Shown here piece after piece: positions 36,823 to 46,711 of a stretch of 64,000 bases of DNA; positions within the stretch are counted from its first letter, which is position 1, and every line of letters begins with the position of its first letter. The stretch is from Marinobacterium rhizophilum DSM 18822. Its GTDB lineage: Bacteria > Pseudomonadota > Gammaproteobacteria > Pseudomonadales > Balneatricaceae. The translations under genes and the position numbers were made by a program. Under the pieces are notes generated by a model that worked only from the letters and a program-made list of their open reading frames with translations, was not told where the DNA came from and did not search any database. Location of the stretch: the NCBI RefSeq assembly GCF_000378045.1, contig NZ_KB899106.1, forward strand, positions 62,001 to 126,000. The letters are read 5' to 3'.

Positions 36823-39800
36823 TCAGCCCAGGGTATCCAGCAGCGCCCTGGCGGCTTGCAAATCAGCGCTATCAAGACCTTCGCTGAAGCGCTGATAAAC
36901 AGGCTCCAGCTGCTGCCGGGCAGCCCCGGTTTTTCCCTCACGCTGCCACAGGCGGGCCTGTTCCATTACCGCGCGCAGTTCAAGCATGCGGGCGCCCTGT
37001 TGGCCGGACAGGGCAATGGCCCGTGCAAAACAGCCCTCGGCTTCATCCATGGTCGACACTGTCAGCTGCGTACCTTTGCCCTCCTTCACTGCACGCTCCA
37101 GCCTGAGTACGCCACTTAACCGGTGCAATTCGGCCTCGAAATAGCGTTCCCCGTTATTCTGTGCCAGTGACAGCGCCTCGCTCACTGCCGTCTGGGCCTC
37201 GTCATACAGACCCGCCCTGATGAGGGTGTCGGTCAACAGGGCCATCAGGAAGGTACAGCCCAGTTCAGCGCCGTTGGAACGATAATCTGCAATCCCCTCG
37301 CGGATCTGCCTCAGCCCGCCATCGACATCGCCCGCTTCGGTGTGTACCCAGCCGAGCATTACGCTGGCCTGGGCAATCCAGTACGGAAAACCCTGTTCTG
37401 TCGAAAGCGCCACAGCGGCCTCGGCATGTTCCCGTACGCGCTCGACTTCGCCCAGCAACAGGTGAAACTCAGCGGCATAACCCAACGCGAATGCCAGGCT
37501 GAATGGATGGGCAACTTTCTCCGCCAGCGACAACATTTGCGCGCAGCGCACGCGGGCCTTATCCGGCTTGCCCGAGAACCACAGCACCCAGGCCATGAAA
37601 TTGTGCGCCAGCACACCTGGGTCCATACCGTAGTCAAAACCGTGGCGCCCATGGTGCTTCGGGTCATAAGTGAGGCTGACGGCTTCGAGGTGGCGTCTGG
37701 CCTCGTCGAACTCACCAAGGAAAAAGCAGGTGGCGCCGATCGCGGCATGGGCTTCCAGCAACTGATCCGGTTCGGCGCTGCGCCTGGCTTCCTTGAGCAG
37801 CAGCAGGCCGACTTCGTGGGCACGCTGGTAGTCGGCGCGCAGATTGTAAAAACGCCTTAGCCCCACCAGCACGGAAAACAGCTGCGGCGCCTCGCCCAGT
37901 CGGCGCGCGAGGGTCAGTGCGCGGCCATAGGTCGCTTCCACCTCCGGCGCAACATACCCCATGCTGGCCATGTAAATGGGGCCCAGCAGGATCTGCAAGG
38001 CAAGTTCCTGATGATCACGCTGCGGCGATTCGGGCGATAGCAGCAGTAATTCCAGCGCCCGGCCAAGATGCGCCATGGCCTCCTTGTTGGCCGATCGCTG
38101 CGCGGCCTGATATCCCGCCCGTTGCAGATACTCGATCGCCTTTGCCGTGTTATCACTGTGGCTGTAATGCCAGGCCAGCTCACTGCAGTGCTGCTCAAGG
38201 TTGTCCTGAAACAGGGCTTCAATGGCCTGGGCCGTGCGCTCATGCAACTGGCGACGCCGCTCCCGCAGCAGAGTGCCGTAGGCGACCTGCTGTGTCAGTC
38301 CGTGCTTGAAGGTATATTCAATCTCTGGAAACGCCGGATGCTGGTAGATAAACTCCCCCGCCTGCAAGCGGGCAAGACCCCGGCGCAGCTGGTCTGCAGG
38401 CTGCTCGACTACACGCTGCACCAGGCTCCAGGTAAAATCCTTGCCCATGACGGCCAGCGTTTGCAGCAGTATTTTTTCCGCTGCCGACAGGCGATCAATA
38501 CGCGCGCACAGCACCCCCTGTACCGTCGTCGGTATATGCAGATTCCCGGGCGCCTGCTTCAACCGGTAGTGCCCTGCGTTGCCACTGAGCAGCTGTTCCT
38601 CCACCAGCGTCTGCACCACCTCCTCGATGAAAAATGGATTGCCGCCGGTTTGCGCCAGAATTCGGGGCTTTAGCGTATCCAGGGATGCATCCTGCCCCAA
38701 CAGCGCATTCAGCAGTTCGGCCGTCTCCTGCTGTCCCAGGGGCTCCAGTCGCAGCTCGGAATAGTTGCCATCCTGCACGGTGTCATGACGGTACTCAGGA
38801 CGGTAATTCACCAACAGCAACATGCGTGCAGACAGCACTTTCGCGCGAAGGTAGTCCAAAAACGCCTCCGTTTCCTGATCCAGCCACTGCAGATCCTCGA
38901 ACACCAGCTGCAGTGGCCGATCGACACTCTCGCGTTGCAGTACACGCCATAGCGCATCAAAGGTCCGGCGACGACGCAGCGCCGCATCCATCTGAGCGAG
39001 CGCCGAATTGGCTTCCGCCAGCCCCAGCAGGTAAAGCAGATAAGGCAGGCTGTCTTCCAGCGTACGATCCAGGGTGAGGATTTTTCCGGCAACCACCTCA
39101 CGCTGGCGACGTTCATCATCCTGAGGGCTGAACTGCAGATAGTTACGCAACAATTCGATCAGTGGCCGGTACGCAAATGCCTTGCCATGGGACACCGAGA
39201 AGGTTTCCAGCACCAGGCAGCTTTTTTTGGATTGCAGCGTAAACTCGTAAAACAGCCGCGATTTTCCGACGCCCGGTTCACCAACCACCGCCACAACCTG
39301 GCCCCGCCCCGCACAGGCCTCATCAAGGGCGCGCTGCAACTGGGCAAGTTCCTGTCGGCGGCCGACAAAGGGCACCAGGCCTCGACTGGCCGCCACCTGC
39401 AGGCGGGTACGCAAGGGGCCGAGCCCCAGCACCTCGAACGCCTGTTGAGGTTCGGACATGCCTTTGACCGGCGTCACACCCAGCGGCCTGAAAGCCAGAT
39501 AGCCATCGGTCAGCCGATAGGTCGACTCGCTGACGACGATGGAACCCGGTATGGCGATACCCTCCATTCTCGATGCGATATGGATCGTCTGCCCCACAGG
39601 GTCGTAATCGGTCTGCAGGCTGTCGGTGCGAATGGCCCGCACCACCACCTCGCCGGTATGAATACCGACGCGAATCTGCAGCGGTATGCCCTGATCCAGG
39701 CGAAGCCGGTCGGCATACTGGCGCATCGCATCCTGCATTCGAAGGGCCGCATAGAGTGCCCGTTGCGGGTGATCCTCATGCGCGATAGGCGCCCCGAACA

Positions 39801-40266
39801 GCGCAAGAATGCCATCGCCCAGAGACTTGGCCACATAGCCCTCGTAGTGATGCACCGCTTCCATCATCAGTGCCAGCACCGGATCAATCAATTGACGCAC
39901 CTCCTCCGGATCCAGCCCCTGAATCAGTGCTGTGGAGCCGGCCATGTCGGCAAAGAGTACGGTGATGGTCTTGCGCTCGCCGCCCGCCGGGGCGCGGGCC
40001 TTCAATGCGGCCTGTTCTGCAAGGATACGTTCGGTAAGATGGGCCGGCGTGTAGCCAATGGGAGCTGACCGCGCGGCTTCGCGTGCACCAGAATCAGCAG
40101 GGCGTACGCTTGCACCGCCCAGAGGTGCACCGCATTCACTGCAAAACTTCGCCGATGGCGCGACCTTATTGCCACAGGCCGGACACACAGCATCCAGCGG
40201 CGCAGCACACTGACTACACACCCGTGCGCCCGGGGGATTCTCAAAGGCGCATTGACTACAGATCAT
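36823..40266 (-). CDS. Class III adenylate/guanylate cyclase-AAA-TPR regulator
   Basis: About 1147 residues. Two zinc ribbons at the N-terminus (CSQCAFENPPGARVCSQC and CPACGNKVAPSAKFCSEC) are followed by a class III nucleotide cyclase domain, with metal Asp residues in TVLFADMAGSTAL and KSLGDGILALFG. An AAA/STAND ATPase follows (Walker A VAVVGEPGVGKSRLFYEF, near residue 315), and then a long helical TPR-like region from about residue 690. This arrangement is a known signalling architecture with unproven activity. ATG at 40266 is chosen; an in-frame TTG lies 12 bp upstream. Convergent with the frameshifted binding-protein gene; no operon partner. Confidence 0.9.
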   Translation of the reverse strand: MICSQCAFENPPGARVCSQCAAPLDAVCPACGNKVAPSAKFCSECGAPLGGASVRPADSGAREAARSAPIGYTPAHLTERILAEQAALKARAPAGGERKTITVLFADMAGSTALIQGLDPEEVRQLIDPVLALMMEAVHHYEGYVAKSLGDGILALFGAPIAHEDHPQRALYAALRMQDAMRQYADRLRLDQGIPLQIRVGIHTGEVVVRAIRTDSLQTDYDPVGQTIHIASRMEGIAIPGSIVVSESTYRLTDGYLAFRPLGVTPVKGMSEPQQAFEVLGLGPLRTRLQVAASRGLVPFVGRRQELAQLQRALDEACAGRGQVVAVVGEPGVGKSRLFYEFTLQSKKSCLVLETFSVSHGKAFAYRPLIELLRNYLQFSPQDDERRQREVVAGKILTLDRTLEDSLPYLLYLLGLAEANSALAQMDAALRRRRTFDALWRVLQRESVDRPLQLVFEDLQWLDQETEAFLDYLRAKVLSARMLLLVNYRPEYRHDTVQDGNYSELRLEPLGQQETAELLNALLGQDASLDTLKPRILAQTGGNPFFIEEVVQTLVEEQLLSGNAGHYRLKQAPGNLHIPTTVQGVLCARIDRLSAAEKILLQTLAVMGKDFTWSLVQRVVEQPADQLRRGLARLQAGEFIYQHPAFPEIEYTFKHGLTQQVAYGTLLRERRRQLHERTAQAIEALFQDNLEQHCSELAWHYSHSDNTAKAIEYLQRAGYQAAQRSANKEAMAHLGRALELLLLSPESPQRDHQELALQILLGPIYMASMGYVAPEVEATYGRALTLARRLGEAPQLFSVLVGLRRFYNLRADYQRAHEVGLLLLKEARRSAEPDQLLEAHAAIGATCFFLGEFDEARRHLEAVSLTYDPKHHGRHGFDYGMDPGVLAHNFMAWVLWFSGKPDKARVRCAQMLSLAEKVAHPFSLAFALGYAAEFHLLLGEVERVREHAEAAVALSTEQGFPYWIAQASVMLGWVHTEAGDVDGGLRQIREGIADYRSNGAELGCTFLMALLTDTLIRAGLYDEAQTAVSEALSLAQNNGERYFEAELHRLSGVLRLERAVKEGKGTQLTVSTMDEAEGCFARAIALSGQQGARMLELRAVMEQARLWQREGKTGAARQQLEPVYQRFSEGLDSADLQAARALLDTLG

Positions 40267-40497
40267 AGGACCTCTCAACTACCCGGTAGCGCCGTAAACG
40301 ACGGTAAAACCGGTACACAAGCCTGTGTCTGTCAGTCCGTTGAAAATGCGGCGCCTCTGCTCGCACAGTGGCACTATTAACCCGGCGGGTTGCTACATAA
40401 AGTGCGCGGTATCACCGTCCGGGATGACGAAAACCTTGCATTGCACGACCCAATGCAAGGGGCCGTACTTCCTGTAGATAGTGGTAAACGGGTCGAA

Positions 40498-40520
40498 AAC
40501 CTATTTTCCCACCAGGTTAA
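40498..40520. promoter_or_regulatory. IclR operator-like palindrome upstream of the thiolase gene
   Basis: AACCTATTTTCCCACCAGGTTAA, 21 of 23 bases identical to 47670-47692 upstream of the IclR gene. The core is AACCT/AGGTT around 11 bp. It lies 357 bp before the thiolase start in a 610-bp gene-free interval that otherwise shows nothing. Confidence 0.55.
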
Positions 40521-40876
40521 CAAGCAGCGCCTTCAACAGGATGTCGATCTCGGCGCCACAACCGCTAACCGGGCGCTAACGATTGCTCTAACAACGCCCT
40601 GTCAGTCATTGAAAGCATAGTCCCTATCACTGCCGCACAGTACAGCCCCTGTTTTCTTTATCCATTAATCATGCGGTAACTGTCGGGCCCCTGATCAAGC
40701 GCTGCGCGATCCGCGTACCGCTCCACCGACCCCGACAATAGTCTAAACGGACTTGATTTGCCGGCCGGAACAGCCTGTAATCAAGCCTCCCCAACGGCTA
40801 CTGGCACCTCATTTTTAACTGTGCCCGGCGCAAACGCCAACCGCCAGAGCCCGCATCCAGGACTGGAGAACAGACC

Positions 40877-42058
40877 ATGAGTCATGATGTTGTTGTACTA
40901 AGCGCAGCCCGTTCCGGCATTGGCACCTTTGGCGGTGGACTGAGCCAGATCGAACCGGCGGAACTGGCCGGCCAGGTGATGAAGGCTGCGGTGGAACGCT
41001 CCGGCGCCGACCCGCAACAAATCAACTATGTGACCGCAGGCCACTGCATTCCCACCGACTCGCGCTTCGCCTATGTGGCGCGCGTGGCCTCGATTCAGGC
41101 GGGTCTGCCGATGGAGTCGGTCGCCATGGCGGTCAACCGCCTGTGCAGCTCGGGCCTGCAGGCCATCGTATCCACCTCCCAGTCCATCATGCTTGGCGAC
41201 TGTGAGTACGGCGTCGGTGGCGGCGTTGAAGTGATGTCCCGCGCCGGCTACCTGTCGCCGGCCATGCGTTCCGGTGCGCGCATGGGCGATACGACCATGA
41301 TCGACATGATGGTCGCGACCCTCAATGACCCCTTCGGCGTCGGCCATATGGGCATTACCGCCGAGAACCTGGCGGAAAAATGGAACCTGAGCCGTGAAGA
41401 CCAGGATGCCGTGGCCGTGGAGTCCCACCGTCGCGCAGCACTCGCCATCGAGGAAGGCCGCTTCAAGTCCCAGATCGTGCCGGTGACGCTGAAGAGCCGC
41501 AAGGGCGATATCACGTTCGAGACCGACGAGCACGTTAAGCCCGGTACCACCCTGGAAGGCCTGGCCAAGATGCGCCCGGCGTTCAAGAAGGACGGCACCG
41601 TCACCGCCGGCAATGCCTCCGGACTCAATGATGGCGCGGCCTTCATGGTGCTGGCCAATGCCGAAACGGCTGCCAAAGCCGGCCAGACACCGCTGGCCCG
41701 TCTGGTGTCCTACGCCGTTGCCGGCGTTCCTAACCACATCATGGGTGAAGGCCCGATTCCGGCCTCGCGCCTGGCACTGAAAAAAGCCGGCCTCAGCCTC
41801 AACCAGATGGATGTGATCGAGTCCAACGAAGCCTTCGCCGCCCAAGCCCTGTCCGTGGCCAAGGGGCTGGAACTGGACCCGGCCAAAACCAACCCCAACG
41901 GCGGTGCCATCGCCCTGGGTCACCCGATCGGCTGTTCCGGCGCCTTTATCGCTACCAAGGCCATCTATGAGCTGCACCGTACCGGTGGCAAATACGCCCT
42001 GGTGACCATGTGCATCGGCGGCGGTCAGGGCATCGCAGTGATCTTCGAGCGTCTCTGA
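40877..42058 (+). CDS. Acetyl-CoA acyltransferase (thiolase)
   Basis: 393 residues, the standard length for a degradative or biosynthetic thiolase. The nucleophilic Cys is in NRLCSSGLQAI (about residue 90), the His in LGHPIGCSGAF and the second Cys in VTMCIGGGQG. It condenses two acyl-CoA or cleaves a 3-ketoacyl-CoA. GGAG lies upstream of the ATG. Its own 3' end is partly repeated twice downstream. It precedes a Liv-type ABC transporter and IclR gene and shares an operator-like site with the latter, so it may work on the product of the imported acid. Specificity (acetyl or longer acyl) is unclear. Confidence 0.9.
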   Translation: MSHDVVVLSAARSGIGTFGGGLSQIEPAELAGQVMKAAVERSGADPQQINYVTAGHCIPTDSRFAYVARVASIQAGLPMESVAMAVNRLCSSGLQAIVSTSQSIMLGDCEYGVGGGVEVMSRAGYLSPAMRSGARMGDTTMIDMMVATLNDPFGVGHMGITAENLAEKWNLSREDQDAVAVESHRRAALAIEEGRFKSQIVPVTLKSRKGDITFETDEHVKPGTTLEGLAKMRPAFKKDGTVTAGNASGLNDGAAFMVLANAETAAKAGQTPLARLVSYAVAGVPNHIMGEGPIPASRLALKKAGLSLNQMDVIESNEAFAAQALSVAKGLELDPAKTNPNGGAIALGHPIGCSGAFIATKAIYELHRTGGKYALVTMCIGGGQGIAVIFERL

Positions 42059-42096
42059 TAGGCAATTAGGTAACCAAACCGCGCCGGCATAAGCCA

Positions 42097-42450
42097 ATCG
42101 GCTGTTCCGGCGCGGCTCTCCAATTCAAGACGACCACCAAGGCCATTCATGAGCTGCACCCCCATCCCCATCAACGAACCGGCAAGTACGCCCTGGCAAG
42201 CAGGTGCATCGGCGGCGGTCAGGGCATCGCAGTGATCTTCGAGCGTCTCTGATAGGCGATTAGGTGACCAAACCGCGCCGGCATAAAGTCAATCGGCTGT
42301 TCCGGCGCGGCTCTCCAATTCAGGACGACCACCAAGGCCATCTATGGGCTGCACCGCCCATCCCCATCAACGAACCGGCAAGTACGCCCTGGCAAGCTGG
42401 TGCATCGGCGATAGTCAGGGCATCGCGGTAATCTTCGAGCGTCTCTGATA
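42097..42450 (+). repeat. Two decayed tandem copies of the thiolase 3' end
   Basis: Units at 42097-42291 and 42292-42450 repeat the last part of the thiolase gene with its downstream sequence (parent unit 41927-42096). Both keep ATCGGCTGTTCCGGCG, GGTGCATCGGCG and TCTTCGAGCGTCTCTGATA. Both have the same replaced inner segment (CGGCTCTCCAATTC, CCCATCAACGAACCGG). The GCGCCGGCAT...CCGGCGCGG around each junction is itself an inverted repeat. Neither copy has an open frame. Confidence 0.85.
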
Positions 42451-42727
42451 CACAACCTGATCTGGCCCAAAAACAGCTTCCCTGCTATTCCCGCCGCAAA
42501 ACACATCTCTTAAGTAATCGAAAAATAACTATTTTATCGACACTACACCGTCGATACAGCCGTATCTTGGCGTTATCAACGTAAGCGCAAGGTAAACAGG
42601 AAGCAGTGCACAGCGTGGTTTGCATGTAACGGATAAAACGGTGCAGACAATGGCTATTGCCGCAACCGCCCTCCATTCAACAATAACTCTCCCGCTATAA
42701 AACGAATACTCAAGGGAGTCTTCCGCC

Positions 42728-43903
42728 ATGCAAAACAAAAAAAACAGACTGCGCAACCTGGTGACAACCTGCGCGACCGCTGGCCTGATCAGTGCCGGGG
42801 CCGCCATTGCCGCAGAGCCTGTCAAAGTCGGCGTCATGCTGCCCTTCAGTGGTGTCTATGCCGCTCTTGGCGACGCCGGACGCAATGGTTTGAAAATGGC
42901 GCTGCAGGAAAATACCGCCCAGCTGCACGGCCGCAAAATTGAATTTCTGGAAATGGATACCGAAGCCAAACCAGAGCGCGCGCCGGAACTGGCCTCTTCC
43001 CTGCTCGACAAGGACAAGGCCGACTTCATTATCGGACCGGTGCATTCCGGTGTTGCCATGGGCATGTCCAAGGTACTGCGCAACAAGGATGCGATCATGA
43101 TCATTCCCAATGCCGGTGCCGCGGCAGCGACAGGCCCGCTCTGTGCGCCCAACGTATTTCGCACCTCGTTCTCGTCCTGGCAGCCGTCCTACCCCATGGG
43201 CAAGGTGGCGCTCGATGCCGGCTACAAAAAAGTCGTCACCATGAGCTGGAACTACGGCATGGGCAAGGAAAGCCTGGACGCGTTTGAAGAATCCTTCACC
43301 GCCGGCGGTGGTGAGATCGTCAAGAAGATCCTGGTACCCTTCCCCAAAACCGAATTCCAGCCCTACATTACCGATATCGCCGCGACCGCGCCGGACGCGG
43401 TGTTCGTGTTCTTTGCCGGTGGCGGCGCTGTCAAATTCGTCAAGGATTACGCGGCCCTGGGCCTTAACGGCAAGATTCCATTGCTGGGGTCGGGCTTTTT
43501 GACAGAAGGCACCCTGGAAGCCCAGGGCGATTCCGCCGAAGGCATTCTCACCACCCTGCACTATGCCGACAACCTGGATAATCCGGCTAACAAGAAATTC
43601 CGCCAGAACTACCAGGACAGCTTTGGCAAGCCGGCCGATATCTATGCAGTACAGGGCTACGACGCGGGCCTGCTGATTGCCCAGGCCATAAACACCCTGG
43701 GCGGCGATATCAGCGATCGCAAGGCACTGATTCAAGCCATGGAGTCCAGCACCATCGACAGCCCGCGCGGCAAATTCACGTTTTCAAAGGCGCATAACCC
43801 GGTGCAGGATATCTATCTGCGCAAGGTTGAGCACGGCGAAAACCAGGTGCTGAGCATCGCCGCCCAGGCCCTTGAAGATCCGGCCCGCGGCTGCAAACTC
43901 TAA
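42728..43903 (+). CDS. ABC transporter substrate-binding protein, LivK-like
   Basis: 391 residues with a signal peptide (signal core LVTTCATAGLISAGAAIAAE). It is a type-I periplasmic-binding protein of the branched-chain amino acid/aromatic acid class: VKVGVMLPFSGVYAALGDAGRNG, then DFIIGPVHSGVAMG and GYDAGLLIAQAI. GGGAG lies upstream of the ATG at 42728. It is the first gene of a five-gene uptake system (liv-type permeases at 44021 and 44927, ATPases at 45883 and 46795). Neighbouring thiolase suggests an aromatic or branched acid rather than an amino acid; the ligand is unknown. Confidence 0.9.
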   Translation: MQNKKNRLRNLVTTCATAGLISAGAAIAAEPVKVGVMLPFSGVYAALGDAGRNGLKMALQENTAQLHGRKIEFLEMDTEAKPERAPELASSLLDKDKADFIIGPVHSGVAMGMSKVLRNKDAIMIIPNAGAAAATGPLCAPNVFRTSFSSWQPSYPMGKVALDAGYKKVVTMSWNYGMGKESLDAFEESFTAGGGEIVKKILVPFPKTEFQPYITDIAATAPDAVFVFFAGGGAVKFVKDYAALGLNGKIPLLGSGFLTEGTLEAQGDSAEGILTTLHYADNLDNPANKKFRQNYQDSFGKPADIYAVQGYDAGLLIAQAINTLGGDISDRKALIQAMESSTIDSPRGKFTFSKAHNPVQDIYLRKVEHGENQVLSIAAQALEDPARGCKL

Positions 43904-43929
43904 GCCCCCTTTCCTGCAATCAACCTGAG

Positions 43930-43952
43930 CGAGCCCCCTTGCGGGCTCGTAC
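43930..43952 (+). terminator. Hairpin after the binding-protein gene
   Basis: GCGAGCCC and GGGCTCGT pair around CCTTGC (43930-43952), 27 bp after the stop and without a T tract. Such hairpins commonly keep binding-protein mRNA more abundant than that of the downstream permeases. Confidence 0.5.
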
Positions 43953-44020
43953 AGGTTACCCGTTGCCGCCATGCCTCAAAAAGGCCATGCGCGGGCAGCC
44001 GGACAACCTGGCGCACGACG

Positions 44021-44884
44021 ATGGATATAACCCTGTTTCTGTTCCAACTTATGAACGGCGTGCAGTATGGTCTGCTGCTGTTTCTGATCGCCTCAGGCCT
44101 GACACTTGTGTTTGGTGTCATGGGCATTCTCAACCTGGCTCACGGCTCCATGTATATGGTTGGTGCCTACCTGGCCTACTACTTCGTCAACACGACCGGC
44201 AGTTTCGGTGTGGCGGCGGTGATTTCAGCCATTATTGCGCTTTTGCTCGGCATTCTGATCGAGCGCACCCTGATCATCCGCCTGTACCGGCGCAATCACC
44301 TTGACCAGGTACTGCTAACCATCGGTTTGATCTTCGTGTTCAATGCGCTGCAAAGTCTGCTCTGGGGTAACGACCCTCTGGGCGTGACCGTACCGACTTG
44401 GCTCGACGGCGCCATCCCGTTGACTGACATGATCGAATACCCCGTATACCGACTGTTCGTGTCACTCCTGTGCATTCTGATTGGCATTGGCATGTACCTG
44501 ACCATCAACCGTACCCGACTTGGCATGCTGATTCGTGCCGGCGAGTCCAACCGCGATATGGTTGAATGCCTGGGAGTAAACATCAACCGCCTCTACACCC
44601 TGGTGTTTGCCACCGGTGTGGCGCTGGCCGCCATCGCCGGCATCGTCTCGGCACCCATGGTCTCCGTTGTGCCCGGCATGGGCGAACACGTGCTGATCGC
44701 CTGCTTTGTAGTGGTGGTCATCGGCGGCATGGGCTCCATCAAGGGCGCTTTTGTCGGTGCCCTGATGGTGGGCATTGTCGATACCTTTTCCTCGATCATG
44801 CTCCCGCAGTTGTCCAGCATGATGATCTATATCCTGATGGCGGTTGTGCTGCTGGTGAAGCCCAAGGGGCTCTTTGCGCATTGA
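44021..44884 (+). CDS. ABC transporter permease, LivH-like
   Basis: 287 residues with about eight helices (LFQLMNGVQYGLLLFLIASGLTLVFGVMGILNLAHGS at the N-terminus is the LivH hallmark). GESNRDMVECLGVNINRLYTL and IKGAFVGALMVGIVDTF match the coupling-loop and C-terminal parts. It forms one half of the inner-membrane channel with the LivM-like protein 42 bp downstream. ATG at 44021 lacks a strong ribosome site. Confidence 0.93.
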   Translation: MDITLFLFQLMNGVQYGLLLFLIASGLTLVFGVMGILNLAHGSMYMVGAYLAYYFVNTTGSFGVAAVISAIIALLLGILIERTLIIRLYRRNHLDQVLLTIGLIFVFNALQSLLWGNDPLGVTVPTWLDGAIPLTDMIEYPVYRLFVSLLCILIGIGMYLTINRTRLGMLIRAGESNRDMVECLGVNINRLYTLVFATGVALAAIAGIVSAPMVSVVPGMGEHVLIACFVVVVIGGMGSIKGAFVGALMVGIVDTFSSIMLPQLSSMMIYILMAVVLLVKPKGLFAH

Positions 44885-44926
44885 GCGCGTCAACTCAGCT
44901 CGCCAATCAAGTCTGGAGAAAATTGC

Positions 44927-45886
44927 ATGTTTACCAATCGCGCGGAAAAACTGTTTGTCTGGGTGTTCTTCCCACTGGCGTTGTTAATGCCACTGCTGCT
45001 GGAACAGAACACTTTTTATGTAAACAAATTGGCGACCATCCTGATTCTGTCAATCTTTGTCATGTCGCTGGATTACCTGGTAGGCCGTTGCGGCCTGGTT
45101 ACCCTCGGCCATGCGCTGTTTTATGGCCTGGGCGGCTATCTATTCGTGATGCTAACGCCCGAATATGAAGCGGTCAATTTCTGGGTTTATACCTTCTATG
45201 TACTGGCAATCGCCTCGCTGATCGCCCTTGTCGTTGGCTTTATCGTGCTGCGAACCAGTGGCATCTACATGATCATGATCACACTGGCACTGGCGCAGAT
45301 GTGCTTCTATTTCTTCTCGGATTCAACGGATTTTGGCGGTAACGACGGCGTATTTATTTATATCAAACCCGAGACCGACGTTTTTGGCCTGAGTCTGTTT
45401 GATCTCGATAACCCGGTACATTTTTACTACCTGTGCCTGTTGTCGCTGTTTAACGTGTTGCTGTTTTTCAAGCTGGTCATGCGCTCCAAGTTTGGCCGCA
45501 TAGTCGATGCCGTGCAGGAAAATCCAGAGCGCACCACGGCGCTCGGCTACAACGTGTTCCATTTTCGCCTCGCCAGCTACGTGATTGCCTCGGCACTGGG
45601 TGCCTACGCAGGCTACCTGTTCGCACTGCAGTACGGCTTCGTGAACCCGTCGATGCTGTCGTGGCAGACATCCGGCACCGCGCTGGTGATGTCGATACTC
45701 GGCGGCATGGGGACCCTCTACGGTGCCATTCTCGGTACCTTCGTCTACGAGGGGCTGCATTATGGCTTCGAACACCTGACCGAGAACTGGATGCTGCCCA
45801 TGGGGGTGCTGATCATCCTGATGGTACTGGCATTCAGGCATGGCCTGGCCGGATATCTGGAATCCCTGGTGGAGAAACGCAAATGA
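44927..45886 (+). CDS. ABC transporter permease, LivM-like
   Basis: 319 residues with about nine helices. The LivM hallmarks are VMSLDYLVGRCGLVTLGHALFYGLGGY, AVQENPERTTALGYNVFHFR (EAA-type coupling loop) and SILGGMGTLYGAILGTF. GGAG lies before the ATG at 44927. Its stop overlaps the start of the LivG-like ATPase (ATGA). It partners the LivH-like permease in the channel. Written here in two pieces to respect length: the N-terminal hallmark spans residues 47-70. Confidence 0.93.
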   Translation: MFTNRAEKLFVWVFFPLALLMPLLLEQNTFYVNKLATILILSIFVMSLDYLVGRCGLVTLGHALFYGLGGYLFVMLTPEYEAVNFWVYTFYVLAIASLIALVVGFIVLRTSGIYMIMITLALAQMCFYFFSDSTDFGGNDGVFIYIKPETDVFGLSLFDLDNPVHFYYLCLLSLFNVLLFFKLVMRSKFGRIVDAVQENPERTTALGYNVFHFRLASYVIASALGAYAGYLFALQYGFVNPSMLSWQTSGTALVMSILGGMGTLYGAILGTFVYEGLHYGFEHLTENWMLPMGVLIILMVLAFRHGLAGYLESLVEKRK

Positions 45887-46710
45887 CCAGTCATACCCCA
45901 TTGCAACCCGCCGCCCTCACCGAATCCCTCACACCACGGGGCCTGGCGAGCGAAACCAAAGTGGTGCTCGAAACCGAAGGCCTGTGCAAATACTGGGGCG
46001 GACTCAAGGCCCTTGACGACCTGTCGCTGCAGTTTCGCGACAGCCAGTTGCATGGCATTGTCGGCCCCAACGGGGCCGGCAAGAGCACTCTGCTCAACCT
46101 TTTATGCGGCACCTACAAGCCAACCCGGGGGCGAATTCTGCATCTCGGTGATGCCATTGATTCGATCAAGCCCCATGAGTTCAGCCGCCGTGGCATTGGC
46201 CGGGGGTTTCAAAAAACCAATATTTATCCCAGCGCGACCTGCCTGGAAAACTGCAGCATCGCAGCGCAGCGCCGCGTCGGGGGCAGCTTCAATATTTTCC
46301 GTTCGCGCCACAGCGAAAAACTCCTCACCGAGATGGCGGAACAGGCACTGGCGAAAGTGGGGCTGGAACATCGGCGCGATGCGGTAGCTTCGCGCATCAG
46401 CTACGGTGAGCAGCGACAGCTGGAAATCGCCACGGTGCTGGCCACCGCCCCCTCGGTACTGCTGCTCGATGAGCCCATGGCCGGTATGGGCCATGAAGAG
46501 TCGCAGCTAATCATCGCCCTGCTCAAGACCCTGAAGCAGGACTACTGCATCGTACTGGTGGAACACGACATGGACGCGGTATTTGAGCTGTCGGATCAGC
46601 TCACCGTGATGGTCGATGGCCAGCACCTGATCACCGGCACGGTAGACCAGGTGCGTGACGATAAACGAGTCAAAGAAGCCTATCTGGGCCAGGGCGACGA
46701 GGTGATATGA
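45883..46710 (+). CDS. ABC transporter ATP-binding protein, LivG-like
   Basis: 275 residues. Walker A is GPNGAGKSTLL, the Q-loop lies in GRGFQKTNIYPS, the signature is SYGEQRQLE and Walker B is VLLLDEPMAGM; the switch His is VEHDMDAVF. The ATG at 45883 overlaps the livM stop. The first 28 residues before the ATPase core form a low-complexity lead, longer than usual for LivG. Couples ATP hydrolysis to transport with the LivF-like protein. Confidence 0.93.
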   Translation: MTSHTPLQPAALTESLTPRGLASETKVVLETEGLCKYWGGLKALDDLSLQFRDSQLHGIVGPNGAGKSTLLNLLCGTYKPTRGRILHLGDAIDSIKPHEFSRRGIGRGFQKTNIYPSATCLENCSIAAQRRVGGSFNIFRSRHSEKLLTEMAEQALAKVGLEHRRDAVASRISYGEQRQLEIATVLATAPSVLLLDEPMAGMGHEESQLIIALLKTLKQDYCIVLVEHDMDAVFELSDQLTVMVDGQHLITGTVDQVRDDKRVKEAYLGQGDEVI

Positions 46711-46711
46711 G

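Noticed and set aside
40898..42097. 399-codon minus-strand frame opposite the thiolase
   Set aside because: Antisense shadow of a well-conserved gene; His- and Gly-rich low-complexity translation.
42710..43735. 341-codon minus-strand frame opposite the LivK-like gene
   Set aside because: Antisense shadow; no ribosome site and no recognisable fold.
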